DNA of 25,089 bases from JBEDUK01 sp040414485. GTDB taxonomy: Bacteria > Actinomycetota > UBA4738. Both the position numbers and the translations under genes were made by a program. The DNA lies in assembly GCA_040414485.1 (NCBI GenBank), contig JBEDUK010000078.1:1-25089 (forward strand). The letters run 5' to 3'. The notes under the pieces were generated by a model. The model worked only from the letters and a program-made list of their open reading frames with translations. It did no database searches and had not been told where the DNA came from. Of the stretch, positions 1 to 6,730 are shown one piece after another; positions within the stretch are counted from its first letter, which is position 1, and each line of letters begins with the position of its first letter.

Positions 1-293
1 TCGACCGAGCATGCACCCACCCTGAACGACGACGTCCTGTTGTCGAAGTTGAGCGGACCGAGGTTGATCCAGGTTCCCCGCTGGGAGATCGACACGCTCG
101 CGCCCGTGAAGCTCGTGCCGTCGTAGAGTCGAATCGGCGTCGAGCACGAGACCGCGGGCGCTTCGCTCCGGATCGATCCTGATCCGACGACTGCCGAAGT
201 GCGCGCCCGTGCGGCCTGGGCGACGCCCGTGGCAGCAGCCAGCCAGAGGCCCGCGCAGACGGCGGCGACAGCCACCCTTCCCAACCGATGCAT
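1..293 (-). CDS. Secreted beta/gamma-crystallin-like (peptidase inhibitor I36-like) protein, 3' end missing
   Basis: The gene runs off the left edge; 97 codons are present. The start is the ATG at 293, preceded by a good GGAGG ribosome site (minus strand, about 300-309). Residues 1-27 form a Sec signal peptide (basic HRLGR, then a hydrophobic Ala/Val/Leu core ending AQA-A). The mature part holds one motif of the type LYDGTSFTG...RGTWINL...FDNRTSSFRVG, the Greek-key pattern of the beta/gamma-crystallin superfamily, which includes the I36 (SMI-like) protease inhibitors of actinobacteria. The product is therefore expected to be a small exported, disulfide-stabilised beta protein; inhibitor activity is family inference only. 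It lies 67 bp upstream of the end of the sigma operon on the same strand and probably has its own promoter. Its true length and any second crystallin motif are outside the window. Confidence 0.75.
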   Translation of the reverse strand, partial: MHRLGRVAVAAVCAGLWLAAATGVAQAARARTSAVVGSGSIRSEAPAVSCSTPIRLYDGTSFTGASVSISQRGTWINLGPLNFDNRTSSFRVGACSV

Positions 294-360
294 TCGAACC
301 ACCTCCCCCGGAGCACGCGTGGCTCCTTGAAGAGGGATGGCCGAACGGCCGTGCGACCTT

Positions 361-1113
361 TCAGGGTGTGGTTCGGGAGACCGAAGCGATCACGACCGTA
401 CGCTGCGGAACCTTCACGGTCGCGCTCGCGCACGGAGCCGACTCGGTGAACGGACGGCCGATCGTGGTGACGGACCAGTCGGTCAGGCCTTCGGTCCGCA
501 GCACGTGCCGTGTGAACGCGATGGCCCGATCCTTCGTCTCGCATGCGCCCAGGAGTTCGCCGGTGAGCTTGTCTTGCGCTCGGTGCGCGGCCGTGGCCTC
601 GTCCGCCTCCTGGCTCGTCGGCGCGGCGGCATGCTTCAGTCCCAGCGCGTCGCATGCGTCGACGCCCTCGGGATGGGGGAAGACGTGGTCGACGCCGTTG
701 CTGACGCATGCCTCCAGCAGCGGCAGTGAGAGCTCGCCTCGCGGGTTCAGGTCTCCGCCGGGGCGCCACATGCTGGTGCACGCGCCCACAGGGTCGCCCG
801 GGCCCACAGCCACCGCGCTGCTGCCTTGAAGCGCCATGGTCGCGTGACACGCGATGACCAGCGGGTCCCCGGCACTCCGGTAGATGCTGAACCCGGCGGC
901 TCCGGCCGCCAGGATCGCGACCGGGACCAGCACCAGGAGCGCCCGTCGACGTGTCGACCGCCTGGCAGGCACGGGCCTCGGCCCGCCCGGGTCCGTCCGA
1001 ACGATCCGCTCCATGAGCGCGCGCGCCTTCGGCGAGTCCGGCGACGGCATGTCGGCCTCGCGGACCGGGTTGGCCGCTCGAAGCTCGGCGGACGGGTCCC
1101 GGCCGCCGGTCAT
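361..1113 (-). CDS. Membrane-anchored sigma-factor partner (anti-sigma-like), 250 aa
   Basis: The start ATG at 1113 overlaps the TGA of the ECF sigma gene (ATGA, 1110-1113), so the two are translationally coupled. Layout: a cytoplasmic N-terminus of about 57 residues rich in Arg and Pro, one transmembrane helix at about 58-77, then an extracytoplasmic domain of about 170 residues with six spaced Cys (motifs such as IACH, GACT, EACV, DACD, GACE), suggesting disulfides. Genes of this shape downstream of SigE-type ECF factors (for example those annotated as CU044_5270-like) are thought to hold or modulate the sigma factor at the membrane. I see no zinc-binding HxxxCxxC anti-sigma motif, so a classical ZAS anti-sigma role is not shown; it may instead be a secreted-sensor or effector protein controlled by the sigma factor. 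The reading frame stays open further upstream, but that part only shadows the sigma gene. Confidence 0.7.
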   Translation of the reverse strand: MTGGRDPSAELRAANPVREADMPSPDSPKARALMERIVRTDPGGPRPVPARRSTRRRALLVLVPVAILAAGAAGFSIYRSAGDPLVIACHATMALQGSSAVAVGPGDPVGACTSMWRPGGDLNPRGELSLPLLEACVSNGVDHVFPHPEGVDACDALGLKHAAAPTSQEADEATAAHRAQDKLTGELLGACETKDRAIAFTRHVLRTEGLTDWSVTTIGRPFTESAPCASATVKVPQRTVVIASVSRTTP

Positions 1114-1658
1114 GTGGTCACCTCCCGCCGCTCCGTGACCGGCACGTCGCGCTCCAGGGCGTCGAGCACCCTCGAGAACCGCCGGTGGGCGCGGTGCAGC
1201 CGGATCGCGATGGCGTTCGGCGAGCACTCGAACGCGCGCGCCAGTTCCGCCCGGCCGAGCTGCTCCCATTCGGCGAGACGAAGCAGTTCCTGGTCCTCGG
1301 GCCGAAGCCGGGCGAGCGCGGTTCGTACCAGGTCCTGGTCGTCGATGCGTTCGGCCTCGATGCCGCCGTGGTCCTCCGGCTGCCGGACCGCCTTCAGGCG
1401 AGCCATGAGCCGATCGCGACGGCGGCTGCTGCGCGTCCGTTGCGAGAGCGTCCGCCGGGCGACGGCGTACAGCCACGGCCGGGTGAGGTCGCCCTCGGGG
1501 ATGTCCTCCAGGCGCCGCCAGGCGACCAGGAAGGTCTCTGCGACGAGGTCGTCGGCGTCCTCGGAACGCAGGCGGCGCAACGCGTACGCGGCGATGGCCC
1601 GGTAGTGCTCCTGGTACAGGCGCTGGAACGCATCCTGCCGATCGATCGCCCTGTCCAT
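1110..1658 (-). CDS. RNA polymerase sigma factor, ECF (sigma-70) family
   Basis: A 182-residue group 4 sigma factor. Region 2 spans about residues 9-85 (FQRLYQEHYRAIAAYALRRL, then the DADDLVAETFLVAW signature of region 2.2 and the PWLYAVARR segment); region 4 spans about 112-168 (ALARLRPEDQELLRL, helix-turn-helix AELARAFECSPNAIAIRLHRA). The length is normal for the family and no extra C-terminal domain follows. It should direct RNA polymerase to a small regulon in response to a signal passed by the coupled membrane protein at 361-1113. The ATG at 1658 has only a weak ribosome site (GCGGCGG). A TANNNT box (TAACCT, minus strand 1673-1668) sits 9 nt upstream of the start, and a GGAAC element lies slightly further upstream; autoregulation is possible but not shown. 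Confidence 0.93.
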   Translation of the reverse strand: MDRAIDRQDAFQRLYQEHYRAIAAYALRRLRSEDADDLVAETFLVAWRRLEDIPEGDLTRPWLYAVARRTLSQRTRSSRRRDRLMARLKAVRQPEDHGGIEAERIDDQDLVRTALARLRPEDQELLRLAEWEQLGRAELARAFECSPNAIAIRLHRAHRRFSRVLDALERDVPVTERREVTT

Positions 1659-1770
1659 GGCCGCCGCAGGTTATCGCGTCGTTCCCCGGTGGGCCAGAAG
1701 GGGCCTGTTCGGGCCGAAGGCGCGGTTTGGGTGAAATGAACGGCCGCGATCCGGCCACTTCCCTTCCGAT

Positions 1771-1811
1771 GAAGCGAACGGGCGGTTGTGAACCGAGCGT
1801 TCGCCCGCTTC
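1771..1811. promoter_or_regulatory. Composite inverted repeat upstream of the Lsr2-like gene
   Basis: GAAGCG (1771-1776) is mirrored by CGCTTC (1806-1811), and inside it CGAACG (1775-1780) by CGTTCG (1798-1803). The nested repeats end just before the ribosome site AAGGGGGA (1813-1820) of the gene at 1826. It could be an operator or a 5'-leader hairpin. No clear -35/-10 pair was found here. Confidence 0.3.
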
Positions 1812-1825
1812 GAAGGGGGAACGAG

Positions 1826-2098
1826 ATGGCGGTCAGGCGGTGGGCAGGATCAAGCGGGCCGACGCGAAGTCGTCAGCGTTCATGCGCCATCTGCGGCGCG
1901 CCCGCGTCCGACGTGGTTCGGTTCGTGATCCGCGCGACGACCTACGAGAAAGATCTGTGCGCGACCCATCTCCACGAGCTCATCGCCGGCGCGCGGACGC
2001 ATCGTCGCGCACCGGTTCGCGAGCACGCACCCGGCATCCCGCGATCTCCAGGCACATCTTGGGTCGCGCGGCAGGACCGCGCGACGCCTCAGGACTGA
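1826..2098 (+). CDS. Small Lsr2-like zinc-ribbon protein, 90 aa
   Basis: Start ATG 1826 was chosen because AAGGGGGA lies 5 nt upstream; an in-frame ATG at 1769 would lengthen it without a ribosome site. Four putative zinc ligands C20, C23, C45 and H48 follow the spacing C-x2-C-x21-C-x2-H. Between them runs VVRFVIRATTYEKDL followed by HLHELIAGAR, which parallels the N-terminal beta-beta-alpha dimerisation core of Lsr2 (V.F..DG..YEIDL...L...AR), the actinobacterial H-NS-like nucleoid protein. The C-terminal 30 residues are basic, Pro-rich and probably disordered. The same ligand spacing and pattern recur in the convergent gene at 2089-2325, so the two are paralogues. Likely a DNA-associated small protein; the Lsr2 relationship is my pattern-based inference and no DNA-binding helix is visible in this copy. 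Confidence 0.6.
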   Translation: MAVRRWAGSSGPTRSRQRSCAICGAPASDVVRFVIRATTYEKDLCATHLHELIAGARTHRRAPVREHAPGIPRSPGTSWVARQDRATPQD

Positions 2099-2325
2099 GG
2101 GACCTTGCGCGGCCGGCCGCGGCGGCGCGGCGCGGCGCTCGCCGGCGCGCTTGCCGTGGCGCTCCGCGGCCTCCCCCGCCGCGGCGCCCGTGCTCCCCTG
2201 GTGAGTTCGTCCACGTGCGCGGCGCACAGGTCCTTCTGCAGGTTCCTGTCCCTGTAGCGGATGCCGACCGTCTCGGCCGGAGCCGCGCCGCAGACGTCGC
2301 ACACGATCATGACCCGTTCAGCCAT
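2089..2325 (-). CDS. Small Lsr2-like zinc-ribbon protein with two AT-hook-like RGRPR motifs, 78 aa
   Basis: The start ATG at 2325 follows a strong GGAGGAGG site. Ligands C9, C12, C34 and H37 repeat exactly the C-x2-C-x21-C-x2-H spacing of the convergent neighbour, and ETVGIRYRDRNLQKDL plus HVDELTRGAR again resembles the Lsr2 core. The C-terminus carries two basic RGRPR motifs at 50-54 and 69-73 separated by an Ala/Ser/Pro linker. RGR cores of this kind insert in the minor groove of AT-rich DNA in AT-hook proteins and Lsr2. I therefore infer a nucleoid-associated or regulatory DNA-binding protein. Its 3' end overlaps the 3' end of the paralogue by 10 bp (2089-2098) with no terminator between. 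Alternative: a generic zinc-ribbon protein unrelated to Lsr2. Confidence 0.75.
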   Translation of the reverse strand: MAERVMIVCDVCGAAPAETVGIRYRDRNLQKDLCAAHVDELTRGARAPRRGRPRSATASAPASAAPRRRGRPRKVPQS

Positions 2326-2394
2326 CCCCGAACCTCCTCCCCCGGAATCGCCGCATGATAGAGGCCAGGGAGAGGCAACGCGAGCACCGAGCCC

Positions 2395-3408
2395 TCAGGA
2401 GGGGGCGGGGAGGTGTCGTTCAGACGGAGCCGCAACGTGCCGGAACGCCGCGGGCGGGCGCCACAGCGAGCTCTCCAGCGGAACGCCATCCGCCAGGTAC
2501 GCGCCGGTCGGTCCCGACGGGAGCAGGTCCCAGGTGAACCCGTCGTACCCAAGGATCGACGCGCTGACGACGATGCTCCTCGCGTAGACCGCGCCCACGT
2601 AGAGTGAGCCGACCGTCCGGCCGTCGACCGTGGGGTGCCCCGGCGACGCCACGAAGATGCGTCCGTCGGCCAGGCGCACGCGGATCACCTCGTGGCCGAG
2701 CGGCGCCTCCATCGCCCCGATCCGGAGCACGACGGCTCGCACCGTCCGGCCGGCCGCGTCCAGCGTCCAGACGGCCGAGCCGACACGGAGATCCTGGACG
2801 GGAACCTGCCCGTTCGGCGTGGCGATCAGCGTGCCCTCGGCCAGGCAGATCGGACAGATCGGCCGGTGTCCCGGACGCCGCGTGGTCACCGACACGGAGC
2901 CGCTTCGATCCACTGTTCCGCTCAGCGTCCAGACGCCGACGTCGGATCCGCTCTGTGGGACCGACACCTCGAACCGGTACAGGCTGCCGGATGGCGTCAG
3001 GCGAATCACCTGCATCTGCTTGTAGTCGTCGTTGATCTGCAGAAGGTCCGCGGAGGTGAGATGGGACCCGGGATCCAGGCGCTCGTGCGCCAGGATCGCC
3101 TCGAACGCGGCACGATCCGCCCTGATGGCCGGCAGCCGCTGGCGTGCGGCCTCCAGCGCGCTTCCCCGCTGCAAGGGATAGAGGTCCGGATCGCAGTAGG
3201 AGAGGTGGCCGCCGACCGCCGACAACACCGCGAGCTGAAGAGCCGGCATGGACAGACTTCCGCTCGAGCCCGTCGGGCCGGGGGACCCGGTTGGCGAGCC
3301 CCCACCCGACCCGGACCCGCCGCCCGCCGACCCGGAGCCGCCGCAGCCGGCCGCGATCACTGCGACCGCGACCGCAACGGCGGGGAGGGTTGTTCGAAGC
3401 TTCATCAT
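2395..3408 (-). CDS. Lipoprotein with C-terminal Hint (hedgehog/intein) domain
   Basis: 337 residues from the ATG at 3408. The N-terminus is a lipoprotein signal (MMKLRTT, hydrophobic core, lipobox IAAGC with Cys 22), followed by a Gly/Ser/Pro-rich linker. Residues about 50-180 form an uncharacterised extracytoplasmic domain. The Hint domain starts at Cys 188 (CLAEGTLIATPNG) and contains the block-B-like SPGH motif (His 258) in the segment FVASPGHPTVDGR, then TWDLLPSGPTGAYLADGV. The terminal His-Asn followed by Cys/Ser/Thr needed for intein splicing is absent, so if it self-processes it should be cleavage at Cys 188 rather than splicing. A CPIC motif immediately precedes that Cys. An alternative start at 3432 has a better ribosome site (GAGGA, 6 nt away) and would add eight residues. 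It is divergent from the HD-GYP regulator. Confidence 0.8.
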   Translation of the reverse strand: MMKLRTTLPAVAVAVAVIAAGCGGSGSAGGGSGSGGGSPTGSPGPTGSSGSLSMPALQLAVLSAVGGHLSYCDPDLYPLQRGSALEAARQRLPAIRADRAAFEAILAHERLDPGSHLTSADLLQINDDYKQMQVIRLTPSGSLYRFEVSVPQSGSDVGVWTLSGTVDRSGSVSVTTRRPGHRPICPICLAEGTLIATPNGQVPVQDLRVGSAVWTLDAAGRTVRAVVLRIGAMEAPLGHEVIRVRLADGRIFVASPGHPTVDGRTVGSLYVGAVYARSIVVSASILGYDGFTWDLLPSGPTGAYLADGVPLESSLWRPPAAFRHVAAPSERHLPAPS

Positions 3409-3458
3409 GGGGTCCGACGCCCACACGGGCATAAGGGTTCCTCGCAGCATCGCTTCCG

Positions 3459-3464
3459 TACACT
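3459..3464 (+). promoter_or_regulatory. -10 box TACACT of a leaderless promoter
   Basis: TACACT is followed by exactly 6 nt and then the GTG start at 3471. No ribosome site precedes that GTG, so the transcript probably begins at the start codon. No consensus -35 is seen. Confidence 0.5.
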
Positions 3465-3470
3465 TCGGCC

Positions 3471-5039
3471 GTGAGCATCCGGCCGGAGGAGGGCGGCGTC
3501 AGGATCGCCGAACTTGTCGCGAGCCTGTCGTACGCGGCCGACCTCGGGCTCGGCCAGCCGATGGCTCACTGCATGCGGCAGACCACGATCGCCTTGCGGC
3601 TCGCCGACCTGGCGGGCGCGACCGACGACGAACGAGAGGCCACGTACTACCTCGGTCTGATGATGAACGTGTACTGCCACGCGGACGCGACCGAGCAGGC
3701 GCGCTGGTTCGGCGACGACATCCGCTTGAAGGCCGACACCGTCGACATCGACGACACCGCGCGGTTCATCTCTTACGTCCTGCGCACGGTCGCCTCGCAC
3801 GGCACCGTCGCGTCCCGCGCGAAGCGGCTGGCGTCGCTGCCGACGTCAGGGCGGCAGCAGATGATGGCGTTCCTCGACACCCATTCGACATTCGGCGCGC
3901 AGTTCGCGGAGCGCATCGGCCTGCCGGAGGACGTCTGCCAGGCGATCCGCCAAGCCTATGAGGAGTGGGACGGCTCGGGGTTCCCGCTCCACCTCCGGGG
4001 CGACCAGATCGGGGTCCCCGCGCGCCTGGTGCAGCTCGCCAGCCGCATGGAGATCATGAGCCGCAAACGCGGGCCCGGTGCTGCGGTGACCCTTGCCCGG
4101 AAGCAGCGCGGGTCCAGGTTCGACCCCTCCGTGACGGACCTGTTCTGCGATCACGCGGTCGAACTGCTCGACGGCCTGGACGAGGCGGCGAGCTGGGATG
4201 CGGTGCTGGCGGCTGAGCCGCGCCTATCGCGGAGCGTCGCCGGGGACGAACTGGACCTGGTGCTCGAGGCCATCGCGGACCTGGTCGACATGAAGAGCCC
4301 GTTCCTCGCCGGCCACTCGCGCGGCGTCGCGAACCTCGCCGCCGAGGCGGCGCGAGCCGAGGGCCAGCCGGAGCGCGAGGTGCGCTCCGTGCGTCGTGCC
4401 GGCTTCGTCCACGACCTGGGGCGGCTCGGCGTGTCGAACGCCATCTGGGACAAGGCGGGCGCGCTTGCCGAACCCGAGATCGAACGCGTCCGGCTGCACC
4501 CGTACCTGACCGACAGGATGCTCGCCCGCGTGAGCGCGCTCGGTCGCAGTCGCGAGATCGCGGCACGCCATCACGAACGGCTGGACGGGTCCGGCTATCC
4601 GCGAGGGCTCACCGCGGCCTCGCTCACGCCCGCCGACCGGCTGCTCGCGGCCGCCGACGTGTATCACGCGATGACCGAGCCGCGGCCGCACCGCCCAGCG
4701 TTCGATCCGGACCGAGCCGCCCGTCAATTGAAGGCGGACGTGCTCGGCGGCAGGCTCGACGGGGACGCCGTCGCCGCGGTCCTCCGGGCGGCGGGCCACC
4801 GCGCGCCCGCGCGGCGGTCGTGGCCGGGCGGCCTGACGGCTCGAGAGGTGGAGATCCTCGGCCTGATCGCTCGCGGGTATTCGAACAAGCAGATCGCGAG
4901 GCGGCTGGTGGTTTCGCCGAAGACCGTCGCGAACCACGTCGAGCATGTCTATTCGAAGCTCGGGATCTCGAGCCGTTCGGCGGCAACGCTGTACGCCACG
5001 CAACACGGGCTAATGGGGTCGTTCGAACCCGCGGGCTAG
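3471..5039 (+). CDS. HD-GYP domain protein with C-terminal LuxR-type HTH
   Basis: 522 residues. The N-terminal module (about 15-195) looks like a degenerate HD domain: it keeps the late WDGSGFP motif (166-172) but the place of the HD pair reads YYLGLMMNVYCHAD. The second module (about 258-410) is complete: His 282 (GHS), HD at 314-315 (FVHDLGRLG), His 343, HH at 367-368 and DGSGYP at 372-377, with Asp 396. These are the metal ligands and GYP motif of HD-GYP phosphodiesterases, which hydrolyse cyclic di-GMP. Residues 454-518 form a GerE/LuxR helix-turn-helix (LTAREVEILGLIARGYSNKQ onward, with the NHVEHVYSKLGI recognition end). It is thus a one-component regulator coupling a phosphohydrolase to DNA binding; cyclic di-GMP as substrate is inferred. 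Translation from GTG 3471 is supported by a leaderless promoter. It precedes two methyltransferase genes. Confidence 0.9.
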   Translation: MSIRPEEGGVRIAELVASLSYAADLGLGQPMAHCMRQTTIALRLADLAGATDDEREATYYLGLMMNVYCHADATEQARWFGDDIRLKADTVDIDDTARFISYVLRTVASHGTVASRAKRLASLPTSGRQQMMAFLDTHSTFGAQFAERIGLPEDVCQAIRQAYEEWDGSGFPLHLRGDQIGVPARLVQLASRMEIMSRKRGPGAAVTLARKQRGSRFDPSVTDLFCDHAVELLDGLDEAASWDAVLAAEPRLSRSVAGDELDLVLEAIADLVDMKSPFLAGHSRGVANLAAEAARAEGQPEREVRSVRRAGFVHDLGRLGVSNAIWDKAGALAEPEIERVRLHPYLTDRMLARVSALGRSREIAARHHERLDGSGYPRGLTAASLTPADRLLAAADVYHAMTEPRPHRPAFDPDRAARQLKADVLGGRLDGDAVAAVLRAAGHRAPARRSWPGGLTAREVEILGLIARGYSNKQIARRLVVSPKTVANHVEHVYSKLGISSRSAATLYATQHGLMGSFEPAG

Positions 5040-5078
5040 GCACCCGTCGGGCCGTTCCGAGCCGTTCGCAAAGCAAAG

Positions 5079-5123
5079 ATGGGGTGAACGCCCCATGTCC
5101 GCGCCCGTCACCCTTCCTATCGT
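5079..5123 (+). promoter_or_regulatory. Palindrome and promoter upstream of methyltransferase gene
   Basis: ATGGGG (5079-5084) and CCCCAT (5091-5096) form a perfect 6-6-6 inverted repeat. A -10 box TATCGT lies at 5118-5123, so the start of transcription would be near 5130 and the repeat is centred at about -42.5, the usual place of a LuxR-family activator site next to the -35. Which protein binds is inferred, the adjacent LuxR-HTH protein being the obvious candidate. Confidence 0.45.
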
Positions 5124-5159
5124 CCTGCCCCGAAGAGATCGAGCGAAGGGAGGGCAGGG

Positions 5160-5975
5160 ATGATCGCCACCGAACCGCCCGGCCTGGAGGAGATGAAGCT
5201 GCGCACGCGCGCGACGTGGGCCGCGGGCGACTTCCCCGAAGTCGCCAGGCGGGCGCTCTGGCCCGTCGGCGAGCGCATCGTCCAGCGCGTCGGCGTCGGG
5301 CGTGGCGAACGAGTCCTGGACGTCGGATGCGGGACGGGAAACGCGGCGATCCGCGCCGCGCAGGCCGGCGGCCGCGTGGTGGGCCTGGACCTCACGCCGG
5401 AACTGTTCTACGCCGGGCACGCCGCTGCGAGGGACGCCGGCGTGTCCGACGGCGCCATCGAATGGGTCGAGGGCGACGCCGAGGCGATCCCCTACCCGGA
5501 CGACGCGTTCGACGTGGTCCTGTCCACGTTCGGCTGCATGTTCGCGCCGCGGCACGAGGTGGCGGCGGCCGAGATCGCGCGCGTTCTCCGGCCCGGCGGC
5601 CGCCTGGGCATCTGCAGCTGGACGCCCGAGGGGGCACAGGGAGCGTTCTTCCGGGCGCTCGGCGCGTACGTCCCGCCGCCGCCGCCGTTCGCGCAGCCGC
5701 CGTTGCTGTGGGGATTGGCCGGCCACGTCTCCGAGTTGTTCGCCGGCACCGGCGTCCGGCTCGAATTCGACCGCGAGACCGTCGCGGAGGAATTTCCCTT
5801 CGCGTCGGGCGACGCGGCGGTCGAGTGGCTGTCCTCGAACTTCGGACCGCTGATGATGCTGCGGCCGATGCTCGAGGCGAAGGGCGAATGGTCCGCCGCG
5901 CGAGCGCAACTGGTGGCGCTCTACGACCGGCACGAGCCTCCCGAGTACCTGGTCGTCACCGGCCGAAAGGAATGA
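5160..5975 (+). CDS. Class I SAM-dependent methyltransferase (UbiE-like), 271 aa
   Basis: Start ATG 5160 with an AGGGAGGG site upstream. The Rossmann fold is clear: motif I VLDVGCGTGNA (52-62), acidic motif II GLDLTPE (75-81), motif III GDAEAIPYPDDAFD (105-118), then FAPRHEVAAAEIARVLRPGG. These fit the Methyltransf_11/UbiE group, which transfers a methyl group from SAM to small molecules such as quinones or sterols; the acceptor cannot be told from the sequence. The C-terminal third contains a Pro run (YVPPPPPFAQ) and ends EYLVVTGRKE, as in many actinobacterial homologues annotated only as methyltransferases. It lies 120 bp after the HD-GYP/LuxR regulator and 4 bp to 40 bp before the next methyltransferase, depending on that gene's start, and is probably cotranscribed with it. 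Confidence 0.9.
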   Translation: MIATEPPGLEEMKLRTRATWAAGDFPEVARRALWPVGERIVQRVGVGRGERVLDVGCGTGNAAIRAAQAGGRVVGLDLTPELFYAGHAAARDAGVSDGAIEWVEGDAEAIPYPDDAFDVVLSTFGCMFAPRHEVAAAEIARVLRPGGRLGICSWTPEGAQGAFFRALGAYVPPPPPFAQPPLLWGLAGHVSELFAGTGVRLEFDRETVAEEFPFASGDAAVEWLSSNFGPLMMLRPMLEAKGEWSAARAQLVALYDRHEPPEYLVVTGRKE

Positions 5976-6015
5976 AGGGGTGAAGGTCGGGCGCTCGAGC
6001 GAGAGGATGGCACCG

Positions 6016-6633
6016 ATGGGCTTCTACGAACGCCGGATCCTGCCGCGGATCATGAACCGCATGTGCGGTTTGAAGGAGACCGAACCGCTGCGCGAGCGCG
6101 TCTGCGCCGGCCTCTCCGGCGAGCTGATCGAGCTCGGCTTCGGATCGGGGCTGAACGTGCCGCACTATCCCGCGGAGGTCGAAGTAGTCGTCGCCGTCGA
6201 GCCGTCCGACCTTTCCTGGGACCTCGCCGCCGACCGCAGGAGGACATCGCGGGTGCCGGTCGAGCGATCGGGTCTGGACGCGCAATCGCTGCCGTTCCAC
6301 GACGCGCGCTTCGACATGGCGCTGTCCACGTGGACCCTCTGCACGATCCCGGACCCTGTCGTGGCGCTCGGCGAGCTTCGCCGCGTCCTCAAGCCGGGAG
6401 GAACCCTGCATTTCCTGGAACACGGGCTCGCGCCAGACGAGAAGGTCCAGCGGTGGCAGCGGCGCCTCGACCCGATCCAGCGACGCATCGCCGGCGGCTG
6501 TCATTTCAGCCGGCCGATCGTCGACCTGCTGGCCGACGCCGGCTTCGAGATCAAGGAGCTGGACGTCTTCTACGAGGAGGGCGCGCCGAAGTTCGCAGGC
6601 GCGGATTCGCTGGGCATCGCGGTCTCTTCCTGA
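6016..6633 (+). CDS. Class I SAM-dependent methyltransferase, 205 aa
   Basis: The start at 6016 (MGFYERRILPRIMNRMCG) is preferred because the protein then begins with the usual FYER..LPR stretch of this family and GAGAGG lies 9 nt upstream; in-frame starts at 5980 (GTG) and 6007 are possible. SAM-binding motif I is ELIELGFGSGLNVPHYP (36-52), followed by an acidic VEPS (61-64), a LPFHDARFDMALSTWTLC segment and the ELRRVLKPGGTLHFLEHG motif typical of Methyltransf_11 proteins. The GxGxG here is GFGSG rather than the GCGTG of the neighbour, so it is not a recent duplicate of the gene at 5160. Substrate unknown. Both methyltransferases lie in one direction behind the HD-GYP/LuxR regulator. Confidence 0.88.
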   Translation: MGFYERRILPRIMNRMCGLKETEPLRERVCAGLSGELIELGFGSGLNVPHYPAEVEVVVAVEPSDLSWDLAADRRRTSRVPVERSGLDAQSLPFHDARFDMALSTWTLCTIPDPVVALGELRRVLKPGGTLHFLEHGLAPDEKVQRWQRRLDPIQRRIAGGCHFSRPIVDLLADAGFEIKELDVFYEEGAPKFAGADSLGIAVSS

Positions 6634-6730
6634 CCGCGGCCAGCGGCGTGCAGCGGTACTCCTCCACGAGCGTCCAGGGGCTGCCGCCGACGGACATCTC
6701 GTTGCGCCACGTCATCGCATTCGGGACGGT

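Noticed and set aside
361..1758. 465-residue frame covering the sigma gene region
   Set aside because: Only its 3' part from the ATG at 1113 reads as a real protein; the upstream part is an out-of-frame shadow of the ECF sigma gene.
6634..6730. Short minus-strand frame (MTWRNEMSVGG...) downstream of the oxidoreductase gene
   Set aside because: It lies in the gap between convergent genes without ribosome site or family similarity; it may be chance.
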